Shown: positions 47,900-60,825 of the stretch, one piece after another | Layout of the letters: every line of letters starts with the position of its first letter | Position numbering within the stretch: the first letter of the stretch is position 1 | Assembly: GCF_027579695.1 (NCBI RefSeq) | Contig: NC_083587.1 | Coordinates: 58,329,738-58,393,737, forward strand | DNA: 64,000 bases | Origin: Neoarius graeffei | Lineage: Eukaryota; Chordata; Actinopteri; Siluriformes; Ariidae | Direction: 5' to 3' | Notes under the pieces: generated by a model | What the model saw: the letters and a program-made list of their open reading frames with translations, nothing else | What the model was told of the DNA's origin: nothing | The model's database searches: none | Program-made: the position numbers and the translations under genes

Positions 47900-49795
47900 T
47901 ATATATATATATGATTCTAAGCCTATAAGAGTAATTAATGCTAACACCAATCAAGGACACTTGGCTATGCATTAAGACGCTAGCTATATTTCTTCTCAAA
48001 CAATATAACTGTCTTAACTTGGGTAATTTGCCCAATTTTGAAATATTCTACAATAATTCAACTGGAAATTGTTGTTAATATTTTAGCCACTTGTGACAGA
48101 AAGTATCAAAAATACATCTAGCGGTGTTAATTCTGGAAATATGTCTCAAGAACTGCTTGATTAAGTAAAAAGAACCAACATTCGTCCATCACTACAGTAC
48201 TTTTAGACAAGAATCGTCTTTTAATTCATTAAAATATAGAAATAACATTGAATTTGATAGAAGGCGTGTCCTTATGACTTATGGCTGTTCCTGGATGTTC
48301 ACATTGATGTGATATGAACTTCCTCCATTAAAGACAGACTTTTACACTTTAGATTTCTAGAGTTCTCAACGTTCCACGAATCCCAGAACAACATAATCGA
48401 ATTTAATAATCTAAACCATCCTACAACATCAGAATGACACAAAACAGCTACATCGGTTTTTTAAATACAAGTGAAAGATACGTCTCATTTCTTAGTCATA
48501 CTATGAACTTGGTGACTGCGTTGTTTTTCATACAGCCGCTTTAAGGTTTACGCTTCTGTCTGTCATGAAATGCTTTTACGTGTTTTTTTTTCTTTAAATC
48601 TGATCTGACACATAATTGAGCGTTTAATAATAATCGTATTCGATCGAAACGCCACTGGAGCTCCATGCCCTTCCGGATGTCGGAGAGGGCACTGTTGGTG
48701 TGTGTGTGTGAAAGTGAGTGTGTGGTGTGTGTGTGTGTGTGTGTGTGCGTGTGTGTGTGTGTGAGTGCCAGAGTGCTTGGCATTGTCAGCACCTGTTGGC
48801 AAGAACGAGGCCGTTTTTGGCAGCATCTCGCTCTCAGACGGCCACGACGGACATTAAAGCCTCCGTGGTGCATTTCAACATGGCCGCCGTCTCCTTTAAC
48901 ACCTCCTCATGGGTTTAACACGTACAAGAGAGAGATATGAGAAAGAGAGAGAGAAAGAGAGATAGAGATACAAAGCCCTACTATATGAATATACAATAAA
49001 TACAAAAAAATTCCCTGAAAAAAAACCATTGACATTATATTATTCTTATAATATTATTATTATTATTATATTATTATTATGTTATTATATTATGGCTGCA
49101 AAATATGGTCCACTACTTAATGCATGTGTGCAATTTTTATTTATTTTTTTAGTCTGAAGATAATATACACTATTTATTCTTTAGTGCTGTTTTAGAGCTA
49201 CGAAGCTGCTCTTGCTACAAAGTCTGTCACCCAAAACAATATTATAAGCATCACAACTTCTGAAAAAAAAAATCTTCCTGGAAAATGTTATTATCATCCA
49301 CGTGAAACGCTTTATGACTAAGCGTTTTATGCACACCTTTCTACTAAAGAAAGCTGTTTCGCAAAACATGATTGATCTTCTCTCACTCTTTTCTTGTTGC
49401 ATCTCGCATGCATTTGGTTCTAAAGGAAAAAAAAACAAAAAACAAAAACCAACCCACACAGTTGTATAGAAAACATATAAAATGTGCTTAATGCACACAT
49501 TTGCAGGAGCAAACGTGTAGCGAGCCTTTCCATCGAGTTACTCATCACGCATCACTCATCATGTCCGAGCAAATCAGAGTGACAGCTTGGAGAAAAAGAG
49601 CTGCATGAAGATGCCGAATCGAACCTGAGCGAGCGGAGTCGGTTTTGCTCCGAAGGAAAACGAGACGTTTGAAAGGTTAGCTGGTGATTGTTATGTTCCT
49701 GTGCTTGGGATCTTGTGGGCCTGGTTTCAGTGTGGCCTGATAGCCTGAGTGGCTCTGACTGTTTACACTGTCACCTAGCTGGGTTGTTGCTGCTA

Positions 49796-49833
<38 letters not shown>

Positions 49834-50245
49834 TCTTCTGAACACCCATCCACCCACGTGGCGGTCTTTACAAGAGCTCTGGCATCCCCAGAGAGCCAGC
49901 GTGAGCTTCGTGCAAATTTGTCAGCACCGGAAAGGCCTCTTATTTTCAGCAGAGAAAAAGGTCAAGTACGTGTGTGTGTGTGTGTGTGTGTGTGAGAGTG
50001 AGAGACAGAGAGAGAGAGAGAGAGAGGCCCAGAATTGTTACATCATGCATGCAGGCCAGGCGTGAGCTGCTCTTCAGTGTTTGTCACGTTGCACTTCACA
50101 TCTCACACCAGTGCTGCGGTTTGCAATTGCAATTTCATAAGAAACTGACCAGCTTTTGCAGAATATCAGCACAGCATAAGCACAAACCTACAAGTTTCCT
50201 GCCTCGCCAGTTTGCATATTACAGCAGCTGCACATCAACCCAGCC

Positions 50246-50288
<43 letters not shown>

Positions 50289-50520
50289 ATATATATGCAC
50301 ATTTATATGCGCACTGGTTCCTTTTTAAAAACTAACAGAATTAAAAACTCGCATAAGGTTGAACAAGGTTGATGAATTATTCTCTCTGGACAACAAACGT
50401 GCTTGTGATACAACCTCACAAGCAAAATGCACGTTGATGCATCCTTAATGCATGATGCATGATGATTAATTACACTCCCATTACAGCAAAAGTCATATTG
50501 AGGAACCGAACCTGTGTGTT
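47900..50520. other. Unique, microsatellite-containing sequence
   Basis: GT tract at about 48700-48764, AC 49798-49832, GT/GA 49970-50026, TC 50250-50286. No gene recognised. Confidence 0.4.
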
Positions 50521-50523
50521 TTA

Positions 50524-50840
50524 CCATAAAGTTTGTTAGCGATTTGTATTTTGTATTGACTCGATATGAAAACATTAGTTTTCCAGTGCAAAGTGTTACA
50601 TAAATATTAGAGAAAAACGTCGCATGTCAGTAAAGAAAGCATGACATGACACTTTAAAGCGACACTTTTGAGACATAATGCAGGCTGCTGCATGGATAAG
50701 AAGAAAGCGTGACAGTCAAAGTGTCCAGAAGATCAGCAGCTGCTTCTGGAAGACGCTCAGTACAAACTTCCAGCTGTACCTGAGACTCATTGATTTTAAA
50801 GCAAAGTGTACTCATATATCGACTTTGGTTCTCTTATATA
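50524..50840 (-). repeat. Inverted copy of the repeat at 54488-54990
   Basis: The complement of this segment matches 54610-54960 closely: GCAGGCTGCTGCATGGATAA, AGAAGATCAGCAGCTGCTTC, CTCAGTACAAACTTCCAGCT. It is one arm of a long inverted pair about 4 kb apart. Confidence 0.75.
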
Positions 50841-50994
50841 TATAGATATATATAGATATATGGTGAAACATTTCATTTCTAACATTCATTTCAATGCATC
50901 TTTACAGCATTTAGGAGTAAAAACACTTCTATGACGTCATGCATTTATAAATAAAGGCTCAGCTGAAGATATGAATCTTGAATCATGTTGTGTC

Positions 50995-51041
<47 letters not shown>

Positions 51042-51399
51042 GCATAAGGAAGTGTTCCCATGCAAAAAAAAAAAAAAAAAGGTGATGATCATCAGATCTG
51101 GTTCGGATTTGCACATAAAGTCCTGCTCGTGCTCCGGCCATCAACTTATCAGAATTAAAAGTAAACACCACACAAGCGGCTGCTGCATCGAGATTAAAAT
51201 CAGCAGCTGCTCCAAACAATAGGTCATTAGCTTCATGTGATGGGATCCGGTGGAAGAAGTGAAGGCAGGAGGCTGCAGTCGGTCTGGAGCAAAAAAAAAA
51301 AAAAAAGACCCGGGCAGCACCGATAGCGCCAGTGCACGCGCCTTATTGACAGTCGTTTATTTGTGCGTGAAGATATATTTACCTGTATTTATTATAGTT

Positions 51400-51667
51400 T
51401 TTTTTTTTTTTCTACCTCCTGCATAATTCGGTCCGAATGCGGTCCAGCCAATTATCACTCGGGGGCGCGCGCGCGTGAGCGTGAGAGAGAGAGCGCGAGA
51501 GAGCGCGTGCATGTGTGCATGCATGAATGATATGCATAACTCGGGGGCGCGTGCACGAGAGTTCCAGTAATAATCGACCGGGCCGCCTCGCGCGCACCAA
51601 AGCCGATTAGAAAGAATTCCTGCGCGCGCGCGGCCGGAAATCTCTCACCTTCTTCTTCTTCTTCTTC

Positions 51668-51731
<64 letters not shown>

Positions 51732-52305
51732 TTTTTGTTCCGCCTACAGTCAACCCCCGGCCCCAGGGCTGCGAAATAATCCCTTCTCAAACCTTCGTAA
51801 AAGAGGCAGAGAGGAAGGGAGGAGGAGGAGGAAGGTGGTGTGTGTGAGAATGTTATAAGGGTAGTAGTGGTGATGATGATGGTGAGAGTGTGTGTGAGAG
51901 AGAGAGGGGGGGGGGGTATTTTCTTTCTGCCATAAGGAAGAAGAAGAAGAAGAAGAGGCAGGCGAGCAGCGCGTGCAGCACCGGGCGAAGGGGGGAGTGA
52001 TGAGTCAATGCAACTCAGGGGTTTAATGGAGAGAGAGAGAGAGAGAGAGAGGGGGAGCTCGTGGGAAGAAAAAAAAAAAGAAAAGAAGAAAAAAAAAAAA
52101 GAAAAAAGGGGAAGCTGTCATGCGTCTGTAGCGCGCGCGCCTTCCTTCATTCGACGCCGGAAAGTGAATCGCAAGTGTATCTGAGCGAGCGCGCGCGCAC
52201 ACACACACACGCGCGCACGCACGCACGCACGCGCCGCGGTGTCGGATGAAAAAGACAGAGCGCGAGAGAGAGAGAGAGAGAGAGAGAGAGTGCGCGCGCG
52301 CGCGC

Positions 52306-52341
<36 letters not shown>

Positions 52342-53183
52342 AGCGTCTCCGGTTTTTATCCGCTTCGTCGCTTTCCAGCCGGACCGGAGAAGAGGAGGAG
52401 GAGGAGAGAAGAGAAGAGAAGAGAAGAGAAGAGAAGAGGGCAGAAGAGAAGAAGAGAAGAGAAGCGAAGCGCCGCCCGCTGTTCCGTGTGGCTCCTCCGC
52501 CGCTGCTCTGCCGGTTTTATGAGCGTGTTTGCGCCTCGGTGAATCGCCATGCCCTCCGCGCTCAGTCCGTTTCCGCGGTCGTTCTCTCGCTCGGTTGTTT
52601 GCCATCAGCACGAGCTGCACCGGCACGAGCAGCCTGTAAAACTCGCGTGAACTCGTGCAGCACCGGAGCTCGAGCCGCTCGCGCTTTCAGCACATCATTC
52701 ACCATCAGCCTCTCTCTCCTTCCTTCCATCAGCTCCACTTCATCCTCTCTCTCCTTCCTTCCATCCATCACCTCCACTTCATCCTCTCTCTCCTTCCATC
52801 CATCCATCCATCACCTCCACTTCATCCTCTCTCTCCTTCCATCCATCCATCACCTCCACTTCAGCCTCCCTCCTGACTTTCAGCCCCTTCCTTCCTTCCT
52901 TCCTTCCTGCCTTCCTGCCTTGTTTTGGTTTCCAAGAAGCGCGTGCTTTTGTTTGTTTGTTTGTTTGTTTATTTATTTATTTTAAATCTCCTTCGACATG
53001 TCCGTGTTAACGCGCTCGTGCAAAGCGGATTGATCATTCATTAGTAGCCTCTAATTCTCGCACTGGCACGGAGGAAGGAAGGAAGGAAGGAAGGAAGGAA
53101 GGAAGGAAGGTGCAAAGTTTTCCTCGGACTCCCCAAACTCCAGTCCCTTTATGAGCTTTCCAGTTCGGACGTGGTGACTTCAG
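51400..53183 (+). promoter_or_regulatory. satb1: Candidate CpG-rich promoter and 5' UTR exon of satb1
   Basis: CpG-rich blocks at about 51430-51640, 52130-52260 and 52370-52680, mixed with GA, TTC/TTA, CATC and GGAA simple tracts. The 3' end GTGGTGACTTCAG|GTGTGT gives a donor-like site at 53184, about 2.6 kb before the first coding exon. A long open frame across 52239-52985 is mostly low-complexity (RERERE, SSLSFLPSI) and unlikely to be real. Promoter role is inferred from CpG content and position. Confidence 0.4.
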
Positions 53184-54036
53184 GTGTGTTTTAATCTCTT
53201 GTGCACACTTTCAAATCAGTACCCAGCTGCTCTGGAGGGCTTTGTTTTTGAAATGAAAGCACCATCTTGCACTTTTGCAAAGTTCAGAACAAGTTTGGTT
53301 TTAGACACACATGCACTCTTTTGATCTGTTATTGCATGCCTTGTGTTAGTTTATAAATTGCCATTTTGCATATTTAAAGCATGCATGCCCCAAACTGACC
53401 CAAACAACTGACACACACATGCACACAACCTACAAACTGAGGAATCCATTCATTTCTGTAGATTAGAATTATATAGTGTTATTCATAGCTCGTGCAATTT
53501 ATTTACACACACCTGTACAAGCGTTTTGTATTTGACTATTATTATTATTTATTATTATTATTAAACCGAAAGTAGGTTATTAATAATGCAGTCATGCACC
53601 TTATTCCACACAAACTCACTGGAATTTATTGCTTTAATATATGGAGCTGTAATGTTTAGCTCGAGCTTGCATTTTTTTTTTTTATTTTTTTTTTTATTGT
53701 GAGGTGAGGCAAGGTGGTTTTGCTGGAAAGGTGCTCTTTGAAGGCGTATTTCTGATTAGCAGTGTGTCTTGTAATGTGGTTATTTAATAAGAAATGCAAA
53801 AAAGGAAAAAAAAAAGTTGACGCTGACTTCATGCTTCATGCTGTAGGTGTTCATAAGAAAAACAAATACTTGCGAGATCGAGAGAGTGAGAGTAAATATG
53901 TTTATGTTACATGTCCTAAAAATACTTACTGATCTCCCCCCTGTTTCTTGAGTTTCCTTCCTCATGCTTTGCGCAGTGCTCAGAGAACAGCTCTGCTGCA
54001 CAGACGAGTGAAATCTTCATCAAATGAATGCGTTTG

Positions 54037-54067
<31 letters not shown>

Positions 54068-54407
54068 CAAGGGAAAAAAAAAAACCAAAAACGTCGTGTT
54101 TGCTGTCTCCGTATGGGATTCAGCAGCAGCGGGATGGTCATACATAATACATGCTCTAAAAACCAAGATGACGAGCAAGAAGCATCATAAATGTCACGAA
54201 ATGTTAGCAAGGATCAGAGAGTTCCTCTTCTTCTTCTTCTTCTTCTTCTTCTTCTTCTTCTTCTTCTTCAGGAAAGGTGTCTTCTCTGTGTTAAGGTGCT
54301 TGATGCTTCTGTCTGAGGGAATAAATGTGTCATTTTGTAGAGCGATGAAGATTCATTAGTACAGGTCAGGTCACAAATGTACTTACAAATTGGTCTTTTA
54401 TATAAAT

Positions 54408-54487
<80 letters not shown>
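53184..54487. other. Intron-like unique sequence
   Basis: AC tract 54039-54067, TTC tract 54222-54270, AC/TA tract 54408-54486. No gene recognised. Confidence 0.4.
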
Positions 54488-54491
<4 letters not shown>

Positions 54492-54990
54492 GAGTGCACA
54501 AAGGTCTTAGACACATGCCAGGAAATGCTGTTGAGCAAACATACCTTCCAAAAATAATGAAATGGTTCTATATTTAAAAAAAAAAAAAAACACTACAAAA
54601 AGAAGCAGCCAGTAATTAATGAACGTAACAAAGTCGATATTTGACGTGACGACACTTTGCTTTAAATGAATATTAGTCTCAGGTACAATTAGTGCAGATT
54701 TATGAAAGGAAATGAGCTGGAAGTTTGTACTGAGCATCTTCCAGAAGCAGCCGCTGATCTTCTGGAGACTCTGACTGTCACACTTTCTTCTTATTCATGC
54801 AGCAGCCTGTATTATGTCTGAAAAGCGTCTCTTTAAAGCGTCACATGCCGCTTTCTTTACTGAGATGCAAGGTTTTTCTGTCATGTTTCATTTTGCACTG
54901 GAAAATGAATGCTTTTGTGTGGTTTTTTTTGTACTGAGTCGATTTATGTACAAGTTATAAAGTAAAAATTTATAAAGTTTGTACTGTATA
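54488..54990 (+). mobile_element. Tc1-like-ended repeat, noncoding
   Basis: Begins GTGCACAAAGGTCTTAGACA directly after a TA tract, an end common in fish Tc1-type elements. The body matches the inverted copy at 50524-50840. No transposase. Confidence 0.6.
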
Positions 54991-55827
54991 TAGATAGATA
55001 CAGCTCTCATGCTGTAGTGTAGAGTATATTAGATCTATCTATAAATATTGAATATATAGATGAATTTGCACGAATCTTTCCTTATCATGTACAGTATATG
55101 TATAGATATAGCCTTTTGTTTTTCATCCATCCATACACAAAATACAAGATTTACGACTCCTATCTCATATAGGAATGCTCCTATAGATCCTGCTCCGATC
55201 TGACTCCAAATCCAAAGCAGGAACTTTCTATTTATGTATTTTTTAAATATTTGGTTTCACTTATGTCCAGCCAAAGCAAACAGGAAGAACAGAGTGAAAC
55301 AGCCATACGATACGATACGGCCTTTCAGTACGCTTTAATAAAATGGGCCTTTACAGAGACTTTCATTATCAGTTCTATAAAATAGCCGTATTGATTTCAC
55401 CATATATGTATTTAAGAAATTGCTTTTTAATATTTGGCCCCAAGCTCAAGATGTTGTATCAGACCAGACACGAGAGTCGGTTTCATATCATTAGCGGAAA
55501 GGGTGAATAAAGTCCGCTTTTTCGAGTGAGGTGAATGCGATCAGTGCGTCTGCAAGTTCAACTGTTTTGCCGTTCACGGCTTTTTTTCTCGAAAGTAATC
55601 CACTGATCTTCCTTAATTATCTATCACCTTAACCTATAATTTAAAACCCCAAAAATCTCGATAGGTGCATATCAAGGTATCATAAACATTGAAACGCACC
55701 CTTAACGTGACCAAATCTGCAGCATTGCTCACGTCCTGTTCGTATGGAATCGTTAATGATCAGAACTGAGACGATATCATACACCGGACCCCTCACTGAT
55801 GCTCCGGCGCTCTCCTTCCATTCCCAG
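54991..55827. other. Intron-like unique sequence before first coding exon
   Basis: No repeats recognised. It ends in a pyrimidine-rich acceptor TCTCCTTCCATTCCCAG at 55827. Confidence 0.5.
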
Positions 55828-55856
55828 GTGACTGTGAGCAGTGGAGCTGAGTCATG

Positions 55857-56067
55857 ATGGACCATCTCAGCGAGGCGTGCCTGGGGAAGGAGAACTGCGA
55901 GCTGGTGGGCGGCTTGAGCGACGCCAAAGGCCCTCCAGCCAAGATCGCCAGGCTGGAACAGAACGGCAGCCCTCAGGGGCGCTCACGTCTGGGCAGCACC
56001 GGCGCCAAGCTCTCCGGAGTGGCCTTCAAACCCTCCCCACACCTGTTCAAGACCTCGCACAAGAGGG
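55857..56067 (+). CDS. satb1: satb1, first coding exon
   Basis: Special AT-rich binding protein 1, a nuclear protein that binds base-unpairing AT-rich DNA, folds chromatin into loops and recruits chromatin modifiers. This exon (acceptor AG at 55826-55827, 26 nt of 5' UTR, donor GTGAGT at 56068) encodes residues 1-70 plus the first base of codon 71 (phase 1). The start [13 protein letters not shown] lines up with mammalian [28 protein letters not shown] (about 24-39) lies in the known nuclear localisation region and is identical to the mammalian segment; LGSTGAK follows. A second in-frame ATG lies just upstream at 55854; I chose 55857 because it gives the conserved start and has A at -3 and G at +4. 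Residues 52-68 diverge from mammals. Paralogue a or b cannot be told. Confidence 0.95.
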
Positions 56068-56629
56068 GTGAGTCGATACGTTTAACATTTACGGCTAATG
56101 ACGGAGCGCGGCGGTGTAGAGAAAAGGCGAGACGCCAAAACGACTCATAGTAAGTTATTATTACGTCGGTTAGTTTAGTCTGTTATAACTTTATTATGAC
56201 TCGTAGCACAAAACATTCATGAACTGAAAAGGGTGTTGACGATATTTTAAAGCGTCTGTTCGTGATACTGTATATCCAAGCATGGTCTGAAATATCCTAT
56301 AACATGATTAAACAGCATATACGCTTCAACGTGCATTACTGTCTGTCCTGTAGAACCTGATCTCAAGGAAATTTACACTGATTCAAGTGAGAACAAGTAA
56401 AACGTAGTAAAACATAGGAACGCTAACGCTAATGCTAATGCTAACGCTACACCCAAACCCTTTGCAACTTTTGCAGCAAATTAACTTGCGCACATTTTTA
56501 CAAACGTATCACGGTCATGTTTATTCTGGAATATATGATTGCAAATAAAGCCTGCGTTCATTCTTTTCCTCCATCATCACAAAGCTTTTTATTTATTCCT
56601 TTTATACCACAAAATTAGCTTTTTATACC

Positions 56630-57400
56630 CCCGCTCCGAATTAGGGAGGGTATACTGGTTTTTTACCTCTGTCTGTCCGTCTCGCCGTCCGTCCGAAACA
56701 CCCTTTTTCTCACCAACCACAAATCATAGCCACTCGGTACCAAACTTCAGCTTGGGGTTCTATACCGTGTATACCGTTTTCAGGTCTGTCGCACATCGAC
56801 TTCCTGTTTACTGGCGATGTCTTTCCGAAACATATAACATGAATTTACAAAATTTTCATAGCACTTTTCTCAGCAACTACAAATCACAGCTGGTTGATAT
56901 TTTGTACTGAGTTTCAGCTTGGGGTTCTATACCGTGTGAACCTTTTCATGTCTGTCGTACATCAACTTCACGTTTACTGACTGAATGTATTTATGAAACA
57001 TATAGCATGGATTTACAAAATTTTCATAGCACTTTTCTCAGCAACTATAAATCACAACTGCTTGATATTTGGTACCGAGCTTCAGCTTGGGGTTCTATAC
57101 CGGTTTGTCGCACATCGACTTCCTGTTTACCAGCTGAATGTATTTACGAAACATATCGGGTGGATTTTGACTCAATTTCAAGAAGCAAAATGCTATTTCA
57201 AAATGACAGTTTACCAGGATGCTATTTGAAATCCCTGGGGTGAACACGGCTCTTTACTTACTTGTTTCAGAGTTAATTGTTTGTTGAAGTCAGCGTTCAT
57301 AATAAGTGTCCTATTCCTTCAATTGCTTGCATTCTGATATAAGCGAGAGCGGAGGGGATACATACGTGAGCGGTAGCTTTTTTTTTTTTTAACATTTATT
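56630..57400. repeat. Three-unit tandem repeat, period about 167 bp
   Basis: CAGCTTGGGGTTCTATACCG recurs at about 56748, 56915 and 57083, with other shared words (TTTTCATAGCACTTTTCTCA, GACTTCCTGTTTAC) at matching offsets. Flanks CGCTCCGAATTAGGGAGGGT and GAGCGGAGGGGATACATACG suggest the array is the interior of one dispersed element. Confidence 0.75.
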
Positions 57401-57529
57401 AAAAAATGACGAGTGGAGCGTCCGAGAAAAAGCTTACTTCCTGTTATGTTATAGCAGGAATAAGTTAGTTAGGTTCTTGCCCAAACTGATAATTGCATCA
57501 TCAGTTTTTCTTCGGCTAATCAGACACAA

Positions 57530-57665
57530 GGTACGCCACCACACTTGCTGGAGCGGTTAGTTGCCTTGCTCAAGGGCACTTAAGCCAGTCTTGCTGGTTT
57601 AGGGAATCGAACCAGTGACCTTTTGGTCCCAAGGCTGTTTCTCGAGCCACTTGGCCATGGCTCCC
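57530..57665 (-). repeat. tRNA-derived SINE, partial
   Basis: The complement matches 15841-16030: TGGCTCGAGAAACAGCCTTG, GGGACCAAAAGGTCACTGGT, GTTCGATTCCC (box B), CAAGGCAACTAAC. Confidence 0.75.
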
Positions 57666-57764
57666 CCCAAGGAATAAATTATTGACCCAGGAACAAGCAG
57701 TCACTCCGTTTCCTTGACATGAAGACATTAGATGTAACAGAAATGAAAATGCAGCTTGAATAAC

Positions 57765-58200
57765 ATCAAATCAAGTTTATTTGTATAGCGCTTTTAACAA
57801 TAAACATTGTCGCAAAGCAGCTTTACAGAATTTGAACGACTTAAAACATGAGCTAATTTTATCCCTAATCTATCCCCAATGAGCAAGCCTGTGGCGACGG
57901 TGGCAAGGAAAAACTCCCTCAGACGACATGAGGAAGAAACCTCGAGAGGAACCAGACTCAAAAGGGAACCCATCCTCATTTGGGCAACAACAGACAGCCT
58001 GACTATAATATTAACAGTTTTAACAGGTATAACCCTCAACTGTCCTCATGGGGCCGTCCTTCACAGGAGCGGTGCGATAAAACTCCGACCAGACACAGGG
58101 CACCAGGATGGACCAAGCAGGTCCGAGGGGCAGAAGAGGCCAGCATCTCAATCCCAGGATCAACATGTAACTCAGAGGGACAGATTGGGGGGGGGGGGGG
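57765..58200 (-). repeat. LINE-tail-type repeat, copy 3
   Basis: Inverted relative to 14330-15390. It starts at the 3' end (AAATCAAGTTTATTTGTATA) and includes CTCCCTCAGACGACATGAGG. G-run at about 58187-58201. Confidence 0.8.
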
Positions 58201-59240
58201 GAGAGAAAGAAAACACGTTGTTAGGTATGCCCTAAAAATGACAAGTATTAAATCTGTGTGGTAGGCTCGCAGAGACGAGAGTCTTTACATCAGGCATAAC
58301 ACACAACAATGGCATGTTAATATGGTAAAATATATCATGACCTGCTCTGGCTGGATGCTTAACATTAATAACATCATCTTTATTAATTGTAGATTATACA
58401 ACGTGAAGCTGTTACTATAGAAACGATAATGTTTATAAAAAAAAAGCACATTAAGCACATTATCATACTTCTAATATGAGCTGGTCAGGTCAGAGCTGCT
58501 GACCAATCAGATTGGAGAATCTGACCAATCAGCGCAACACCAATTCCTTCGTACGTAATTGGTGACATAATTCTCCTCGTCCTCATTTAGGAATACTTCC
58601 GACAAGAGTTCGCTGGACTTGGCCGTCGTACCAGGCATTGTTCCGTCCCCCTTGAATAATATTCAGCACGGGCTGGAACTCCGCGGCGGCGGAAAACAAA
58701 GCTGGGATTGATCCCGGAACGAACCTACACAGCATTCTTTATTGTTAGATCTTTATCTGTTAAAACGCCTCCTTCAGCACATTGTTTTGGGAATCGGCAC
58801 ACTAACCGATTTGTTGATGGTTTGCCAGAGGACATTAGCATCCTCGGGGAGGTCAGGCTTCAGGCTTCAGGCTTCAGGGAACTTTATGATGATATGCTGC
58901 TTTAATATTAGCCTGAGTTTCTCCAAATTTCAGCGCCAGAGTGTTTCAGCTGGCTGGCATTAAGTGATATTTGCAGAGTAAACCCGAACACATGACGGCT
59001 TTGGACAGGGATTCGTCTTTTTTTTTTTCTATTTTCTTTTTTCCTTTTTTCCTTAATAGCACAGGAGTGCTGTGTTTACACAGACTTGTAAGCCTTCAGG
59101 CTGTATAGTATGTAAAGAGGTGCTGCAAAGCATTTTGGGAAAATGGAGTCAGGGATGGAATGCACAGGAAGGTATGTGGTTTATTGTGGTGTGGTTGTAA
59201 CATGTATAACATTGGTATGAGAGCTATGGACGTTTTATAA

Positions 59241-59753
59241 TTAACAGTTATTCCACGAAATCGAATCGTACATGAGCCGAAAGCCGGCGAGACGCGCAGC
59301 ACCGAGACTGAGTGGAATAACTGTTTTATTCTATCCACATTCACTGCATTTTGAGAAACAGAGCATTTTTATTTGTATTTTTTGCAAATTCGATGAATAA
59401 AAAAAACTTTTTATACAAAACGTCCAACAAAATAATTTCTGCTCAGAATGGAAACAAACCGACGAAATGACAGGAACAATTTGTGAAAAATGCGATAACA
59501 ATAATAATTTTTGAAAAATACAAAAAAAGATACGTTCATACCTTAAAATACTTTTATTCCATATTTTGTTGCTTTTTTTGTATTTTTCGGGGTTTTGTTT
59601 TCGAGTCGTTTTCATTTCATCCTCGGTTGGTTCAGCAACACACTCCGCCATTTTGTTTTTCTCTACTCACGGTATATGAGCTGATATCCTAGTAGCAGAG
59701 TAGCCAATCAGAGTGTGCGATTGCTCATATCCAGTGAATGTGGATAGAATAAT
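59241..59753 (+). repeat. Dispersed repeat family R, copy 7
   Basis: Head TTAACAGTTATTCCACG, shortened palindrome, inner ends at about 59328 and 59753. The minus-strand frame near 59651 (MAECVAEPTEDEMKTT) is frameshifted later. It lies in the satb1 intron. Confidence 0.8.
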
Positions 59754-59816
59754 CTTGATTATTTAATAGCCTGTTTTGCAGAAGGTAGAAAGCACTTATT
59801 TTAATGTATTATTATT

Positions 59817-60110
59817 ATTATTATTGAATTCTGGATTCTGATTGGTCAGAAGGTCCATATTGATTCCTCTTCTCTCAGAGCAGCTCTGACACTAGCGCAG
59901 CCGCAAGTCACAGGTTTGTATCAATGCACCCGTTCGAACGCGTTATCTTTCTGTCGTCACGGCTGCGCTGTAAAACGGGGGTCCGATTTTTCGTGGACGT
60001 TGATATGAAACATGAAACGTCGCGACAAAAAACTAACATTTATTATTTAATAAATAAAGACTGTAGGCTGATTGTTGGAAAATGTCTGTGGCATAAAAGG
60101 AATAAAGCAT
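59817..60110. repeat. MITE-like fragment
   Basis: TTCTGGATTCTGATTGGTCA and CAGCAGCTCTGAC-like sequence (AGAGCAGCTCTGACACTAGC) match a common fish short element. Ends are not defined. Confidence 0.4.
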
Positions 60111-60126
60111 GCTCATGCTCTCGTAG

Positions 60127-60483
<357 letters not shown>

Positions 60484-60690
60484 TAAATTGATTTGATTGC
60501 CTCATTGTGCGTAACTTACGATATGAATTTTAATGTGGCCCAGTTACTAACTTTCTTAAGTTAAAACAAGAGTGATGGGTTTCCCTGTAACCCTAGCTAT
60601 GCAATATAGGCGAGAGGCCGAGGGCTACGAAACGGAGATCGGCGCCGCCAAACGCGCCATGAATGGTGCGGGAAGGACTTTGACTTTTTG

Positions 60691-60825
60691 ATGGGTTTCC
60701 CAAAAGCCTCTTAACGCTAAGAGCATCTTAACAAGGAGAGAGAGTGTTCATTGTGCTGCTCGCTCTACCATTTAACGATGGTCTTTGCGCTACGATGCTT
60801 TTGGGAAACTCGGCACAGATCATTT
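60691..60825. mobile_element. Short MITE, uninterrupted
   Basis: GGGTTTCCCAAAAGCCTCTT ... GATGCTTTTGGGAAACTC inverted ends. Intact copy of the element split at 11630-14009. Confidence 0.7.

Noticed and set aside
52239-52985. 248-codon open frame on the plus strand
   Set aside because: Mostly GA-, CATC- and CTC-repeat translation (RERERE, SSLSFLPSI). No domain; lies in a CpG/simple-repeat block.
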